Shown: piece by piece, positions 22,551-33,593 of the stretch
Numbering within the stretch: position 1 is the first letter of the stretch
Layout: each line of letters opens with the position of its first letter
NCBI GenBank assembly: GCA_026120185.1
Contig: JANUWF010001272.1
Coordinates: forward strand, 372,001-436,000
Reading direction: 5' to 3'
Length of the DNA stretch: 64,000 nt
Origin: Voacanga thouarsii
Taxonomy: Eukaryota > Streptophyta > Magnoliopsida > Gentianales > Apocynaceae
Translations under genes and position numbers: made by a program
Notes under the pieces: generated by a model
Told to the model about the DNA's origin: nothing
The model's database searches: none
What the model saw: the letters and a program-made list of their open reading frames with translations, nothing else

Positions 22551-23482
22551 TGAGCACTATCGGAAACACTCAAATCTTTTTGATTTAGCAATTATTGTAT
22601 TTGTTCCTACCACTAACTTTTCTCTATTTTTGTATGTTTCTTCTTGATTTTTGTAGTTTTGTATCTCTTGGATGTTTCTTGCTACTAACTTTTCTTTTAT
22701 CTTGTAAGTTTTGAAATAAAAAAATCACCATAATGGCCGGATATTCTGGGAGAAATATGTGGCCATGGACACACAATCAAGGAAGTTACAATGTTGATAA
22801 GTTGGCTAGGTTGCAATCTCCCATTGATTTTTTGTGTGACACATAACTTAAAATATTAGTGAATTCATTTGTGTCCAACACAAATTCATCCCTTAAGTGC
22901 TATGCAAAATCTTCCCAATAATTATGCCAACAAAGAACACAATTAGCTAAGATCGTTGACGAAATTCATGAAACAATTTCATCACGAAAATTAAATTTCA
23001 CCACAAAGTAGTGGATATGTTACAAGACCAAGCTAGCGCCGAATGTACCAGATAAGGCGGCCCCGGCTACCCCCTAAAAATTTCGAATACTATTCTTTGA
23101 GCTATCTTTGAAAATAATTAGGGAACAATTATGTCCCCTGAGTGACAAGGCTCATATTTTTTAAAGAAACAAGAGAGACCTTAAGGAACATTTAAACAAT
23201 GTGATGAGAGAAACTTTAGATTCTACTTCGTGCTCTAATTCTAATTTCTCTTTGTCATATAATTTTGTAGGTACTTCTCACTTCATGGGGCCTAATAATG
23301 CCATTCATAGTGTGTTAGGCTTAACATACCTCAAGGAGTTAAATCATTCAATACTACATCATACAAAATTCTTAGAGGATGTTGACAATTTCTACCCTTT
23401 AACCCATTCAAAGGGGGGTAACTTAGTATTTCGAGGTTCATTACATAGTAAGAATTTCTTGATTCCATCTTTAGGAACTTAA
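22551..23482 (+). pseudogene. T1 internal ORF remnant, function unknown
   Basis: From an ATG at 22733 the frame reads a short protein beginning AGYSGRNMWPWTHNQG with stops after about 40 codons. A second open piece at 23201-23482 (93 codons) contains FVGTSHFMGPNNAIHSVLG and LKELNHSILHHTKFLEDV. I do not recognise any gag, protease, reverse transcriptase or integrase motif. The position after the primer site suggests a remnant of gag or of a protein specific to non-autonomous large retrotransposon derivatives. No close relative is visible elsewhere in this window. Confidence 0.4.
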
Positions 23483-24634
23483 ATGCTAGGTTTGAAGGGG
23501 AATTTTAATTATGAAAATTCTTTTGAAAGGTTAATTGGAAATATTGATGCATTCTCTAGATACAATTTCATTCATCTTTAAACAACTTGATTTATTAGTC
23601 TAAAGAAATGCAAGGGGACAAATTTCATGCATTTAGTTCTACTGGCATTCATGTTTTCCATGAACCTTATTTCCTACAAAAACATCCCTTCTTTTTACAT
23701 TCGTCATTTTGATTTTCTCAATTGTGTATTAGTTTTCTTTTTCAAGGGATGATGAGAAAGAATGACGAGTAGAAAGAATTTGTATTTTTGTTTTGATTTT
23801 GGATTACTTGAGTCTTTATGTCATTGTTTGCTTAGGATAGTTTTTCTGGCTATATATTTCTTTTCCTCAATAAGGAAAGTATTTTCCATCTTAAGTTTGG
23901 AGGAATGAGTCATGCCTTTATTTGTTTTCCTAGGATTTCCAATAGTCTTTTAATTTTAATTTGTTTTCTTTTGTGTTGGTGTGTTTTATTTTCTTATTAT
24001 TTTCTTCTGTGCTTTTTGGTATGTTATGTTTTGTAGATTTGTAGAAATTCTTCTCGGACAATCTCTTCTCATTCATCAAAGTTTTAACATTTTAATGGAG
24101 CTTATTGTACTTGGAGAGTACTGCTTCACTTTCTACCTCACCCCCCCCTCTTGGGAGATGCTTTATTATCCTGATTTTTAGCCAATGCAAACATTGTCAA
24201 GTTTAATGGTGGGGAAGTGGTTTGATGATATTCTTTGTCCAAATGTTTATCAATTCCCTTAGTGTTTCTTGGAATTTTGAGCCAATTTTGGTGTTTCTAG
24301 AAAATTTGGGCTAATTTGAAAAAAAGAAATTTTGAAACAATTTTTGGAGCTAAATTATAATTTTGGGTAGTTATAGTACTGCTATTGTTTTTCTTTTGGC
24401 ATGGAAATTTGGTTTAAAATTTATTTGGTTGAGCTTGGGTAACTTGTACATTAAATGTGATACAGACTATGTCTTGAGAATTTGGATTAACTTTGTTTAC
24501 GTTTTAGTAGATGTTATAATATTTTGTTTCTTGAGGATTAATGTTGATTTTTGGATGAAAAATAAGTTTGGAATTTTGGTTGATTTTAGTGCTAAGATTT
24601 TGTAAACTAGTCCTTATTCTAAGTTTATGTAAAT
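23483..24634 (+). other. T1 internal non-coding region, part 1
   Basis: T-rich sequence with no recognised domain. A purine motif CTTAAGTTTGGAGGAATGA (about 23890-23908) looks like the conserved polypurine-type motif found inside Tat/Athila internal regions, and a weaker one (GTTTAATGGTGGGGAAGTGG) follows at about 24202. The region is cut at 24634 by the B1 insertion and resumes at 36494. Confidence 0.6.
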
Positions 24635-26445
24635 TGTAACACCCCACTACCTAGGCCTAACAGGGCCGAGGATGTCGCCCCGTCTAATGGACAAAGGGTC
24701 TTTATAACTAGGTCATATATAATAAAATAAATTAAATACTTTAAAATTAAACTTATTACAACCCAACAGATAAATACAGGAACAAATCCAAAATAAATTG
24801 TTTGCTACATTCTCTCAAAACATCACATAAAGAAAATAACATAAAATCTTCAAAGCATAGGCAACAAGTCTAGCTATTGACCTTCATAGCCGGATCAACG
24901 TGTAAACATGGCATAAAAGGTGATGAGATTAAAATCTCAGTAAGCCCGTGTGTGCTTTGAGTATTTCAGGTAAAATAATTCATGTATGCAAGTTGTAACA
25001 GTTTCATGAGAGAAAGTGCTGGCAAGCATTAAATAAAGGTTAAAAATAAAGAGTGGTGTTTCGCTTTTCAAACCATACATGTGCACAATAAATACAACCA
25101 CGCAAATGGGTAGCCATGGATTACCACACGTTGGGCCCCATGACTAAGCAACGGTCAGAATGCCACACTTGTGCAAAGTGATAAAAGGTAGGTGTACGAC
25201 CTATCGGGTGAGATACTCCTCCATCTCTACACCCAAACTTAACGATTGTCCACTCCGGAAACACTGTCCACATGACTGAAATTTGTTAGCTCAGACCGGC
25301 ATGACCTACCGAACTGGCATCCAATCCAGGAAGGACTCACCCCTCAGAGGTGGCGACCTACTAAGAGACTTACCCTAACCCTTCAAAGATTAGTCTTGGT
25401 AATCTACCCTTATTGAGTACTCAACGTTGATTGTCCCACTTGGGAGAAAATTGATCACGCATTGCTTTATTTGGAAATAGCAATTAAGGGTTTCTAAAAT
25501 TCTTGTCAAAGTTGGGTTTTAGAAAAAGTTTAGCATTTTGTGTAAAACTGCTTGTTTAATTTTCAAATGATTTGCTTGTCTGAAACAAAAAGTGAAAAAA
25601 AAAACAGTCCTTAATTGCCTTTACAACATGAATGTCCATACACATCGCATTTGGCTTGCCACAGTAATTTTTGGTCTTCACAAAATTCCATGTAGGAGCT
25701 TACCTGCTTCTTTGCTTGCTCAAATTCAAAAGTCTTCCAAGGCTGACCTAACCCAGCACGAGGTAAACATAAAATATAAGGTTACACTCAAGCTAAATTC
25801 ACTTACACAAATAATCCTAGTTCAACTTATTACAATCACGACAATAATGTCCTAAGCTTTAAGTCTAGCTGATAAAGAATTTTATAAAATAAGTGTAGTT
25901 TGATAAGTTAAAATAACTAGGAGTTCTAAAATAATTGCTAATAAATGATAGACTTAAATAATAATTCTTGAGTGTTATAATTAATAAGTAAACTAAGGTT
26001 TGAATATTGAATAATACCAAGCCCTAAATAATATTAATAAATGGTAATTTAAAAATAGCTTTATTATAAATAAATAATAAGTTACAAATAATTTTTAATT
26101 AATTTTTTAATTGATAATAAATAATTAGTAATAAATAAAATTAATAATAAATAAATTATATTAAATTTTTGTTTAATAAATAACAAACAAATTTTAATAT
26201 ATATAATATTTCTGAATATAGGCAAAAGTTTGAACTATGGTCTACCAAGTCATTATTATTATTTATATAAAAGATCTTATTTAATATTATACCTATGCAT
26301 ATATTATTCTTAAGGAAAAATATCATTTATTTGACTAGTAAAATATCAATATTTCGTGTAACATCCCACTTCCAAAACTTCCTAGCAATTTCGAAATCCT
26401 TAGAGGAAAATATAGTAATAATTTTAATTAAGGTAATAAAATTTA
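24635..26445 (-). mobile_element. B1 third LTR (3'), start deleted, reversed
   Basis: Starts on the plus strand with TGTAACACCCCACTACC, the reversed LTR end. It matches 27791-29607 of the middle LTR closely over its full length (1811 against about 1817 bp, few differences by eye). It stops abruptly at about 26445, so the first about 2.5 kb of this LTR is gone and it joins gag sequence directly. Left flank TAAAT (24630-24634) pairs with AAAAT (36494-36498) at the far end of B1. Confidence 0.85.
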
Positions 26446-26938
26446 ATTGATCAACTTGTTCCACAAAATTAGCCTATGTCCAGCCTTGGTCAATCATATC
26501 CCAGTCGTCCTGAACCCGTTGCCAACATGCTTGAGCTGGACCCCTCAGTCGGAATGCAGCAAACTTCACCATTCGTTTCTCAGTGTACTGGAGCATAGTA
26601 AAGATGTCCTCCATTTGTTCGACCTATTGCTCGGGTTTTTTATCTTGTTCGGCCTCTCCCAAGAAGATAGGTGGTTGAAATTTCAGAAACCGCTCCAGTG
26701 CCTCATCTTCCCCTTTCGGATTCCTTCACTCAGTCAGGGTTTATAGAATCTCGGTCACTTTGTGGAACGCTTCCGTCATAGTTACACTAACCGGTTCTTT
26801 CGATCCCATTTCTGGCTCCAGTTCATTCTCATCCCCGTGGTTTGGTGATGGCATTTGAGTTGTATCAAACTCCGGTGTCACGGGCTCTGCCACAGGAACC
26901 CTTCTGCTGGATGTGGCTGCTCGACGCTTAGGTGTCAT
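26446..26938 (-). pseudogene. B1 second gag copy, N-terminal part only
   Basis: On the minus strand from the ATG at 26938: a basic start (TPKRRAATSSRRV), a variable acidic segment, SVTMTEAFHKVTEIL, a stop at 26743-26741, then further on the capsid blocks LERFLKFQPPIFLGE, MEDIFTMLQYTEKRM and KFAAFRLRGPAQACWQRV. These match A2 gag (41107-41400). It ends inside the capsid where it fuses to LTR sequence. The rest of this gag and the whole of its pol are missing. Spacing to the leader ORF upstream is 276 bp. Confidence 0.85.
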
Positions 26939-27214
26939 TCTAAACCATGTCCCAGATAATGAGTTTATGCAACAAAGTTTAAAATATCCAAATTGAGCAT
27001 GCAGTCACATTCAACTTTAAGCGGAAGAAAATTAGATGCAAATTTTGTATAAAGAATTGCATATAGATTTTTCCTCAAGATTTAGAGTACTCTAGGCACT
27101 CTTATTTGCATAAATTCGGAATTAAAGCAGTAAACATGGAAAAATAATCTTTAGCATAGGAATTTATGGAAAGCAGTAAATAAAACATCCCAATTGTTGC
27201 AGCATTTAGCCTTT
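26939..27214 (-). other. B1 spacer between leader ORF and gag
   Basis: 276 bp of AT-rich non-coding DNA. The equivalent spacer in A2 (40640-40957) is similar in length. I see no convincing splice sites here. Confidence 0.5.
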
Positions 27215-27691
27215 CTAGTCCTCATCAGAATCTTCAAAGTCGGCCTCATATAACCATCCCCCAGAATTCCTAGTAAAGTCTATCCCAACCCCATTTGCAA
27301 ACCCATCTATCGGCTCCTTCCCGGGTCTCCTAGAACTCTCCCCGGTCTCAACCTGATTGGGTGGGGTTACAAAGGAAGGTCTAGGTGGAGATTCGTAATC
27401 AATCTCCCCTGGGTCTTCATTATCAGCTGTCAAGTCATCTATGGGACTAGGGGAGAAGGGAACATATTCCATGCCAATCTTCTCGTCTTCACTGTCAGTA
27501 ACTAAGTCGATCACGGGTATTGGGGGTGGCTTAATGATCTAGACCTCATCGTCACTACAATCATCCAGGGGTATAATTGGCTGCGGTGCAGGCTGAGGTG
27601 CAGGCTGAGGCACTGGTAGGTCCTCCGGGTAGATAGGAATGAGAGGATGCCATTGCTGCCCTTTCCTTGCGGTTTTAATCATTCTAACCAT
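27215..27691 (-). pseudogene. B1 acidic leader ORF with SUMO-interacting-like motifs
   Basis: An extra ORF between primer site and gag; ATG at 27691, stop TAG at 27217-27215, 158 residues with one in-frame stop (near 27540). It starts basic (MVRMIKTARKGQQW), has a Pro/Gln repeat (PQPAPQPAPQP), then acidic patches: PIIPLDDCSDDEV, PVIDLVTDSEDE and PIDDLTADNEDPGE. The second fits a canonical SUMO-interacting motif: V-I-D-L plus acidic/Ser residues. The C-terminus (IDFTRNSGGWLYEADFEDSD) resembles the A2 leader ORF end (VRFTRN...VGWLVEP...SDNSD), so the ORF is shared between the two families. It resembles no known domain to me. A putative intron ends two bases before its ATG. Confidence 0.7.
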
Positions 27692-27692
27692 C

Positions 27693-27766
27693 CTACAGCA
27701 TAAACAAGACAGGTCAGATAAAAGATTTGAACTTAATAAATCAAAACATATACTATCACTACTTAC
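27693..27766 (-). other. Putative 74-nt intron in B1 leader
   Basis: On the minus strand the sequence TTTAG|GTAAGTAG (27768-27759) is a perfect plant 5' splice site. TGTTTATGCTGTAG|GATGG (ending at 27693) is a good 3' splice site with a pyrimidine-rich lead. The interval is AT-rich as plant introns are, and the matching interval in A2 is 75 nt. Splicing is inferred, not shown. Confidence 0.55.
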
Positions 27767-27776
27767 CTAAACCCAT

Positions 27777-27788
27777 TCTCTGATACCA
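27777..27788 (-). promoter_or_regulatory. B1 second primer-binding site (iMet tRNA)
   Basis: Minus strand TGGTATCAGAGA, two bases after the LTR end. It shows that the middle LTR of B1 was, or can act as, a 5' LTR for the truncated gag unit downstream of it, while also being the 3' LTR of the pol unit upstream. Confidence 0.9.
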
Positions 27789-27790
27789 CT

Positions 27791-30700
27791 TGTAACACCC
27801 CACTACTTAGGCCCAACAGGGCCGGGGATGTCGCCCCGTCTAATGGACAAGGGGTCTTTATAACTAGGTCACATATAATAAAATAAATTAAATACTTTAA
27901 AATTAAACTTATTACAACCCAAAAGATAAATACAGGAACAAATCCAAAATAAATTGTTTGCTACATTCTCTCAAAACATCACATAAAGAAAATAACATAA
28001 AGTCCTTAAAGCATAGGCAACAAGTCTAGCTATTGACCTTCATAGCCGGATCAACCTATAAACATGGCATAAAAGGTGATGAGATAAAAATCTTAGTAAG
28101 CCCGTGTGTGCTTTGAGTATTTCAAGTAAATTAATTCATGTATGCAAGTTGTAACAGTTTCATAAGAGAAAGTGCTGGCAAGCGTTAAATAAGTGTTAAA
28201 AATAAAGAGTGGTGTTTCGCTTTTCAAACCATACATGTGCACAATAAATACAACCACTCAAATGGGTAGCCATGGGTTGCCACACGTTGGGCCCCATGAC
28301 TAAGCAATTGTCAAAATGACACACTTTGTGCAAACTGACAAAAGGTAGGTGTACGGCCTACCGGGTGAGATACTCCTCCATCTCTACACCTAAACTTTTC
28401 GATTCAACACTCCGGAAACACACAGTCCACATGACTGAAACTTGATAGCTCGGACCGGCATGACCTACCGGACTGGCATCCTATCCAGGAAGAACTCACC
28501 CCTCAGAGGTGGCCACCTACTGAGAGACTTACCCTAACCCTTCAAAGACTAGTCCTGGTAATCTACCCTTATTGAGTACTCAACGTTGATTGTCCCACTT
28601 GGGAGAAAATTGATCACGCATTGCTTTATTTGGAAATAGCAATTAAGGGTTTCTAAAATTCTTGTCAAAGTTGGGTTTTAGAAAAAGTTTACCATTTTGT
28701 GTAAAACTGCATGTTCAATTTTTAAATGATTTGCTTGTCTGAAATAAAAAGGGAAAAAAAACAATCCTTAATTGCCTTTACAACATGAATGTCCATACAC
28801 ATTGCATTTGGCTTGCCACAGTAATTTTTGGTCTTCACAAAATTCAATGCCAGAGCTTACCTGATTCTTTGCTTGTTCAAATTCAAAAGTCTTCCAAGGT
28901 TGACCTAACCCCGCACGCTAAAAACAGAAAACATAAGGTTACACTCAAGCTAAATTCACTTACACAAATAATCCTAGTTCGACTTATTACAATCACGACC
29001 CTAATGTCCTATGCTTTAAGGCTAGCTGGTAAAGAATTTTATACAATAAGTCTAGTTTGATAAGTTAAAATAACTAGGGGTTCTAAAATAATTGCTAATA
29101 AATTATAGACTCAAATAATAATTCTTGAGTGTTATTATTAATAAATAAACTAAGGTTTGAATATTGAATAATACCAAGCCCTAAATAATATTAATAAATG
29201 GTAATTTAAAAATAGCTTTATTATAAATAAATAATAAGTTACAAATAATTTTTAATTAATTTTTTAATTGATAATAAATAATTAGTAATAAATAAAATTA
29301 ATAATAAATAAATTATATTAAATTAAATTTTTGTTTAATAAATAACAAACAAATTTTAATATATATAATATTTATGAATATAGGCAAAAGTTTGAACTAT
29401 GGTCTACCAGGTCATTATTATTATTTATATAAAAGATCTTATTTAATATTATACCTATGCATATATTATTCTTAAGGAAAAATATCATTTATTTGACTAG
29501 TAAAATATCAATATTTCATGTAACATCCCACTTCCAAAACTTCCTAGCAATTTCGAAATCCTTAGAGGAAAATATAGTAATAATTTTAATTAAGGTAATA
29601 AAATTTACTAATTAAAATAGCCTAAGATCAACAAGAACATAGTCATGATTTTCCTATTGCTAACAAGAATCATGAACATTTTTTTAAACATCAAACAACA
29701 AACTAATCCACTCATGAACATATGCTTAAATCAACACTTGCTATCACATGGCCAAACAATCATGATCATGGCTTCAATGGAGATAAGAACATAAAAATCC
29801 TATTCACCAAAGGGGACATAACATCTAGCATGCTTAAACATTCATAATTCTCTTAGGACATGATGAACATACATCGATTCTCAAGGAAATCCATATAGCT
29901 TAAACATGATCGATCATTCTCACGTCCTAATCCTAACCCCTTCATTCACATGCATATACTCAATCCCCCATTCATATTCTATTCTTCCTATCAATATCTA
30001 AGAGACATGAATGCTGAATTAAAAAGAAGGTTTAAGGAGGAATACTTGATTGATGATCACTTCGATGAAGATTTAAGAAGGTCCACGCGATTGAGAGTCT
30101 TGAATTGTCCAAGAGTAAGAAAAACAGCCACGGTTGTTGATCAACCATTTCGGCCGAGAGAAAGAGTGAGAAAGAGAAAGAGAGAGAGAGAGCATTAGTG
30201 TAATACATAGAAGGTTAAATGGAAGAAGATGAACAAAAGAGTTGTTCTTGGTTACCTTGATGATGTTCTTGAGACTTCAAGGAGAAAAATCAGTTTTGAT
30301 CCGAATGCCAATTTTTGTTTTTGAGATTTGATGTTATAAATTCCAGAAATGAACTCTAGAGAGTATGTAAGAGTATTCTGGAGTTTTTGAGAGGGATTAG
30401 AGGTGTTTAGAGTGGGTTTTGGCTTGAAGAAGAGTAGTGTGTGTTCTTGGTGTTCTTGGTGAAAATGGAGAGAATTTGAGGGAGAATGCTTGGACGAATT
30501 TCTGGAGAGTGTTGACTGAATAGTTTAGGGAATTCAGGGGTTTTGGTTTAGCTTAGAGAGGGAGAGAAAAATCTGATCATTTGAAATTCAAATGGAGTGA
30601 TTTGAGGAGTGGTTTGAGGTATAGGATATGTTAATGGTGTTTGATTGATGGAGGTTTTCTTGGAGCTACAATGGTGTCGGCTGGTTTGGTTTGTTTTGCT

Positions 30701-32106
30701 GAAATGATTGAAGTCTGATAAGGCTTTAAGGCTGGCCGAAAATCAGAGTCTAATGGCAGAGAAATTCTGGTTGTATAGCTTAATACAAGGGTGTTTTCAT
30801 GGAGAGAAAATTCTGGAAATTTTGAAGTTCAAATGGAAGTTTGAATGGAGTGATTGTAGGAGAGATTTGAGGTGTGATTATGGAGTCCAATTGTGCAATG
30901 TAAGTGGAGAGGGTAATGGTTTTCAGTTCATGGCTGAACAAGGGTTAATTTACAGAGGTTGAAGGGTGGTTTTCGGCCAGGGCTTGAAGAGAACAAAGCT
31001 GGAAAAATTCTGGTTCTATGGTGTTCAAAGCTGCGAACGGTTGCAGCATTTTTCTGTGCAGAATTTCTGCACTTCTTCAGCCCGTTTTGCAGAGGTTTTG
31101 AGAGGTGTTCAAGGTCCTTTAAGGCTGGTTTTCCAGCCTTCTTTATGGGGAAAATAGAGAAGTTTTGCTGGCTTGAAGGTGGAATAAAACAGCTTCATTT
31201 TCTGGTTTGAAAGTTGCGAAACTGCCCAGAATTTTTTTCTGGTTTGTGCAGTTTTTTGTGCAGTCCGAATTGCACAGAATTTTCAGTTCCTCAAGCTGAA
31301 TAAATTGGCCATTTTCCAGCAGCAATTGAGTAAGAAAGATGGCTGAGATTTTCGAAGGTTAGGCTGCCAAGAATCTGGAAAATTTCCAGATTTCTTTCAT
31401 GAAAATTATGAACACAATGGAGTGAAGTTTGAAGGTTCATCAATGGTGATTAATTTCTCTTGGGAACCTTCCCTAACTCCTCTCCTATTTTCAGTCAAAA
31501 CCCCAACCTCCAAGATTCATTTCCAAAATTCAAAGACCAAGAATCCCTGCTGAAATTTTCTGGAATTAAAACCATGAATTTTGATAAATTTTGAACAAGT
31601 TTAATTGATGAAAAGGTTAGAACAAGTTAGAGGTAATAATAGGACAAGAATTCTTCTAGAATTCTTTTTAGGACACAATGATAAGATTTGGACATTCTCT
31701 TCATGTCTCCCCTAAGACAACATTCCTATTTTTATGGAATGCAAGAAAACAAAAATTCAAACTTAAGTAAGATAATCATGATAAAAACTTAAATGATGGG
31801 ATTTGAACTCATGACCTTAGAGATTAATTCCAAAGCTCTAACCACTTAACCACACTAACTCTTGTTCTTATTTTCTCACCCACATATTCTTCTTATGTAA
31901 TCCTCAAGCTATCTTCCTATTTTGACCTCAGGCAAAATTACCATTTTACCCTCCCTACCTAATAAGCATAACTAAGCCTTTTAACCTATAAACCACAATT
32001 CTTAAAGCATATAAAATAATTCAAAAATATATATATTCATGCAAAATAATATGATATGCATCCCCACCCCCCTTACTCTAGGGTTGGCTTTAGGTAGGGT
32101 TTCACA
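27791..32106 (-). mobile_element. B1 middle LTR, complete, reversed
   Basis: 4316 bp, from TGTGAAACCCTACC (minus strand, 32106) to GGGGTGTTACA (27791). It is flanked by a polypurine tract on one side and a primer site on the other, so both boundaries are firm. It contains an AT-rich block (about 29080-29370), a short GA tract (about 30165-30193), the tRNA-like boxes at 31799-31852, and the conserved TATAAAGACCCC near its end. Several short frames in 29950-31330 are not supported as genes. Confidence 0.92.
31799..31852 (-). promoter_or_regulatory. tRNA-like A and B boxes in B1 middle LTR
   Basis: Minus strand A box TGGTTAAGTGG (31852-31842) followed by TTAGAGC, which reads like a tRNA D arm, and B box GTTCAAATCC (31808-31799), 33 bp apart. 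The whole unit is copied in the LTR fragment at 36186-36239, in B2, and in diverged form in B3 (63577-63630). Confidence 0.55.
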
Positions 32107-32122
32107 TCCTCCCCTCCTTAGG
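32107..32122 (-). promoter_or_regulatory. B1 polypurine tract
   Basis: Minus strand CCTAAGGAGGGGAGGA immediately before the LTR start. Just upstream the near-palindrome GAATTTCGGGACGAAATTC (32144-32126) matches TTTCGGGACAAAATTC before the A2 tract. Confidence 0.9.
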
Positions 32123-33593
32123 AGAATTTCGTCCCGAAATTCAGGCGTACCTCTATCTCAGATCGGGATACTTCCACTTTACCTATTCTTCTATTTCCCA
32201 TGTGGCATCTCGCGTGCTATGATGCTCCCACTGCACCTTTACCATCAGAATTTACTTGTTCCGGAGAGTCTTGATATTTCGGTCCAATATCTTTACGCTT
32301 TTCTCCACATAGCTCAGGTCGGGTTGCAACACTAACGACTCATTATTCAAAACATGCCCGGGGTCAGCATTGTACTTCTTCAACTGTGATACATGAAATA
32401 CGTCGTGAATTCTCATCAACCCATCTGGCAAAATCTAATCGATACGCCACTGGCCCAATTCTCTCTTTTATTGGAAACGGTCCCAAATACCTCTGATTCA
32501 GCTTTCCCCCTTTCGGATGCTTCAGAATTCCCCTATTTGGTTTCAGTTTTAGGAACACACCATCTCCCACCTGAAATTCTAACTTTCTCCGCCTATTGTC
32601 TACATAACTCTTTTGTCGGCTCTGGGCCGCTTTCAACCTTTCCCTAATTAACTTGACCATGTCCAACATTTCTTGAACATAGATTTCTCCTGATTTACTT
32701 ATGTGACCATCCTCTGACCAACTCCAGTATAGCGGTACCTGACACTTACGTCCCTATAGAGCTTCATACGGAGCCATTCCAATCGAAGCTTGATAACTGT
32801 TATTGTATGACAACTCCACATACAGCAAACATTTGATCCACTTATCCCTGAAATCCAATACACAGGCTCTCAGCATATCCTCTAATATCTGAATAACCCT
32901 TTCTAACTGTCCATCGGTCTGCGAGTGCGCCGTCGTACTAAACTTCAGACTAGAACCCATCGATTCTTGAAACTTGCCCCAAAATCGGGAGGTAAATCTC
33001 GGATCATGGTCGGACACAATACTTGAAAGCACTCCGTGCAATCTGACTATTTCCCGCACATAGGTCTGAGCCAATTTTTCCATTGAATCCCTTACATTTG
33101 CGGGTACAAAATGCACCGACTTGATCAACCGATCCACCACTACCTATATGACGTCCTTTTGGGTCCTTGCCATAGGGAGTTCGGTAACGAAGTCCATGGT
33201 CACCTCTTCCCATTTTCATTCCGGTACTGGCAATGGTTGTAATAATCCTGCCACCTTTTTGTGCTCCGATTTGACTTTCTAACAGGTTAGACACGTTGAG
33301 ACATACTTAACCACGTTCTGCTTCATCCCGGGCCACCAATAAGTCTTTTTCAGATCTTGATACATCTTGACCTCTCCCGGATGAATGGCATACTTGCTCT
33401 TATGCGCTTCTTCTAAAATTCTATCTTTCAACTAGTGCTCCTCGGGTACACACAAATGATCTCGGAAGTACAACACTCCCGCTCCGTCCTGTTGGAATTC
33501 ACTGCCTTGCCGTTTAAGCTCCTTACTCTTGAAAAGCTGAAATTCCGCATTACTTTGCTGGGCTTCAACAATTTCCCGCCTTAGATCTGGCAT
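32123..33593 (-). pseudogene. B1 integrase and chromodomain, broken
   Basis: Minus strand. Zinc-binding part [18 protein letters not shown] and VSTCLTC (about 33410-33290), a frameshifted core start, then an open core at 33140-32754: VVDRLIKSVHFVPANVRDS, SDHDPRFTSRFWGKF (catalytic Asp) and QTDGQLERVIQ (catalytic Glu), YNNSYQASIGMAPYEAL. Next 32669-32364 gives QSRQKSYVDNRRRKLEFQ and YLGPFPIKERIGPVAYRLD. The chromodomain (about 32290-32150) reads SVKILDRNIKTLRNK, a stop, ILMVKVQWEHH. Stops and frameshifts split it into at least four pieces. It follows RNase H and ends at the polypurine tract, the normal gypsy order. Confidence 0.88.

Noticed and set aside
22734..23482. T1 internal ORF as a known gag
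   Set aside because: No capsid or zinc-knuckle motif could be seen, so it is left as unrecognised.
25592..25855. Pair of similar open frames at 25592 and 28785
   Set aside because: They are the same LTR segment in two B1 LTR copies; similarity is due to LTR duplication, not a conserved gene.
30708..31325. Several open frames of 60-85 codons in the B1 middle LTR
   Set aside because: They lie inside an LTR with firm boundaries, lack motifs, and are rich in repeated phrases such as AGAATTTTC.
31799..31858. True tRNA gene
   Set aside because: A and B boxes are present but the acceptor stem and anticodon arm do not pair convincingly, and it is inside an LTR.
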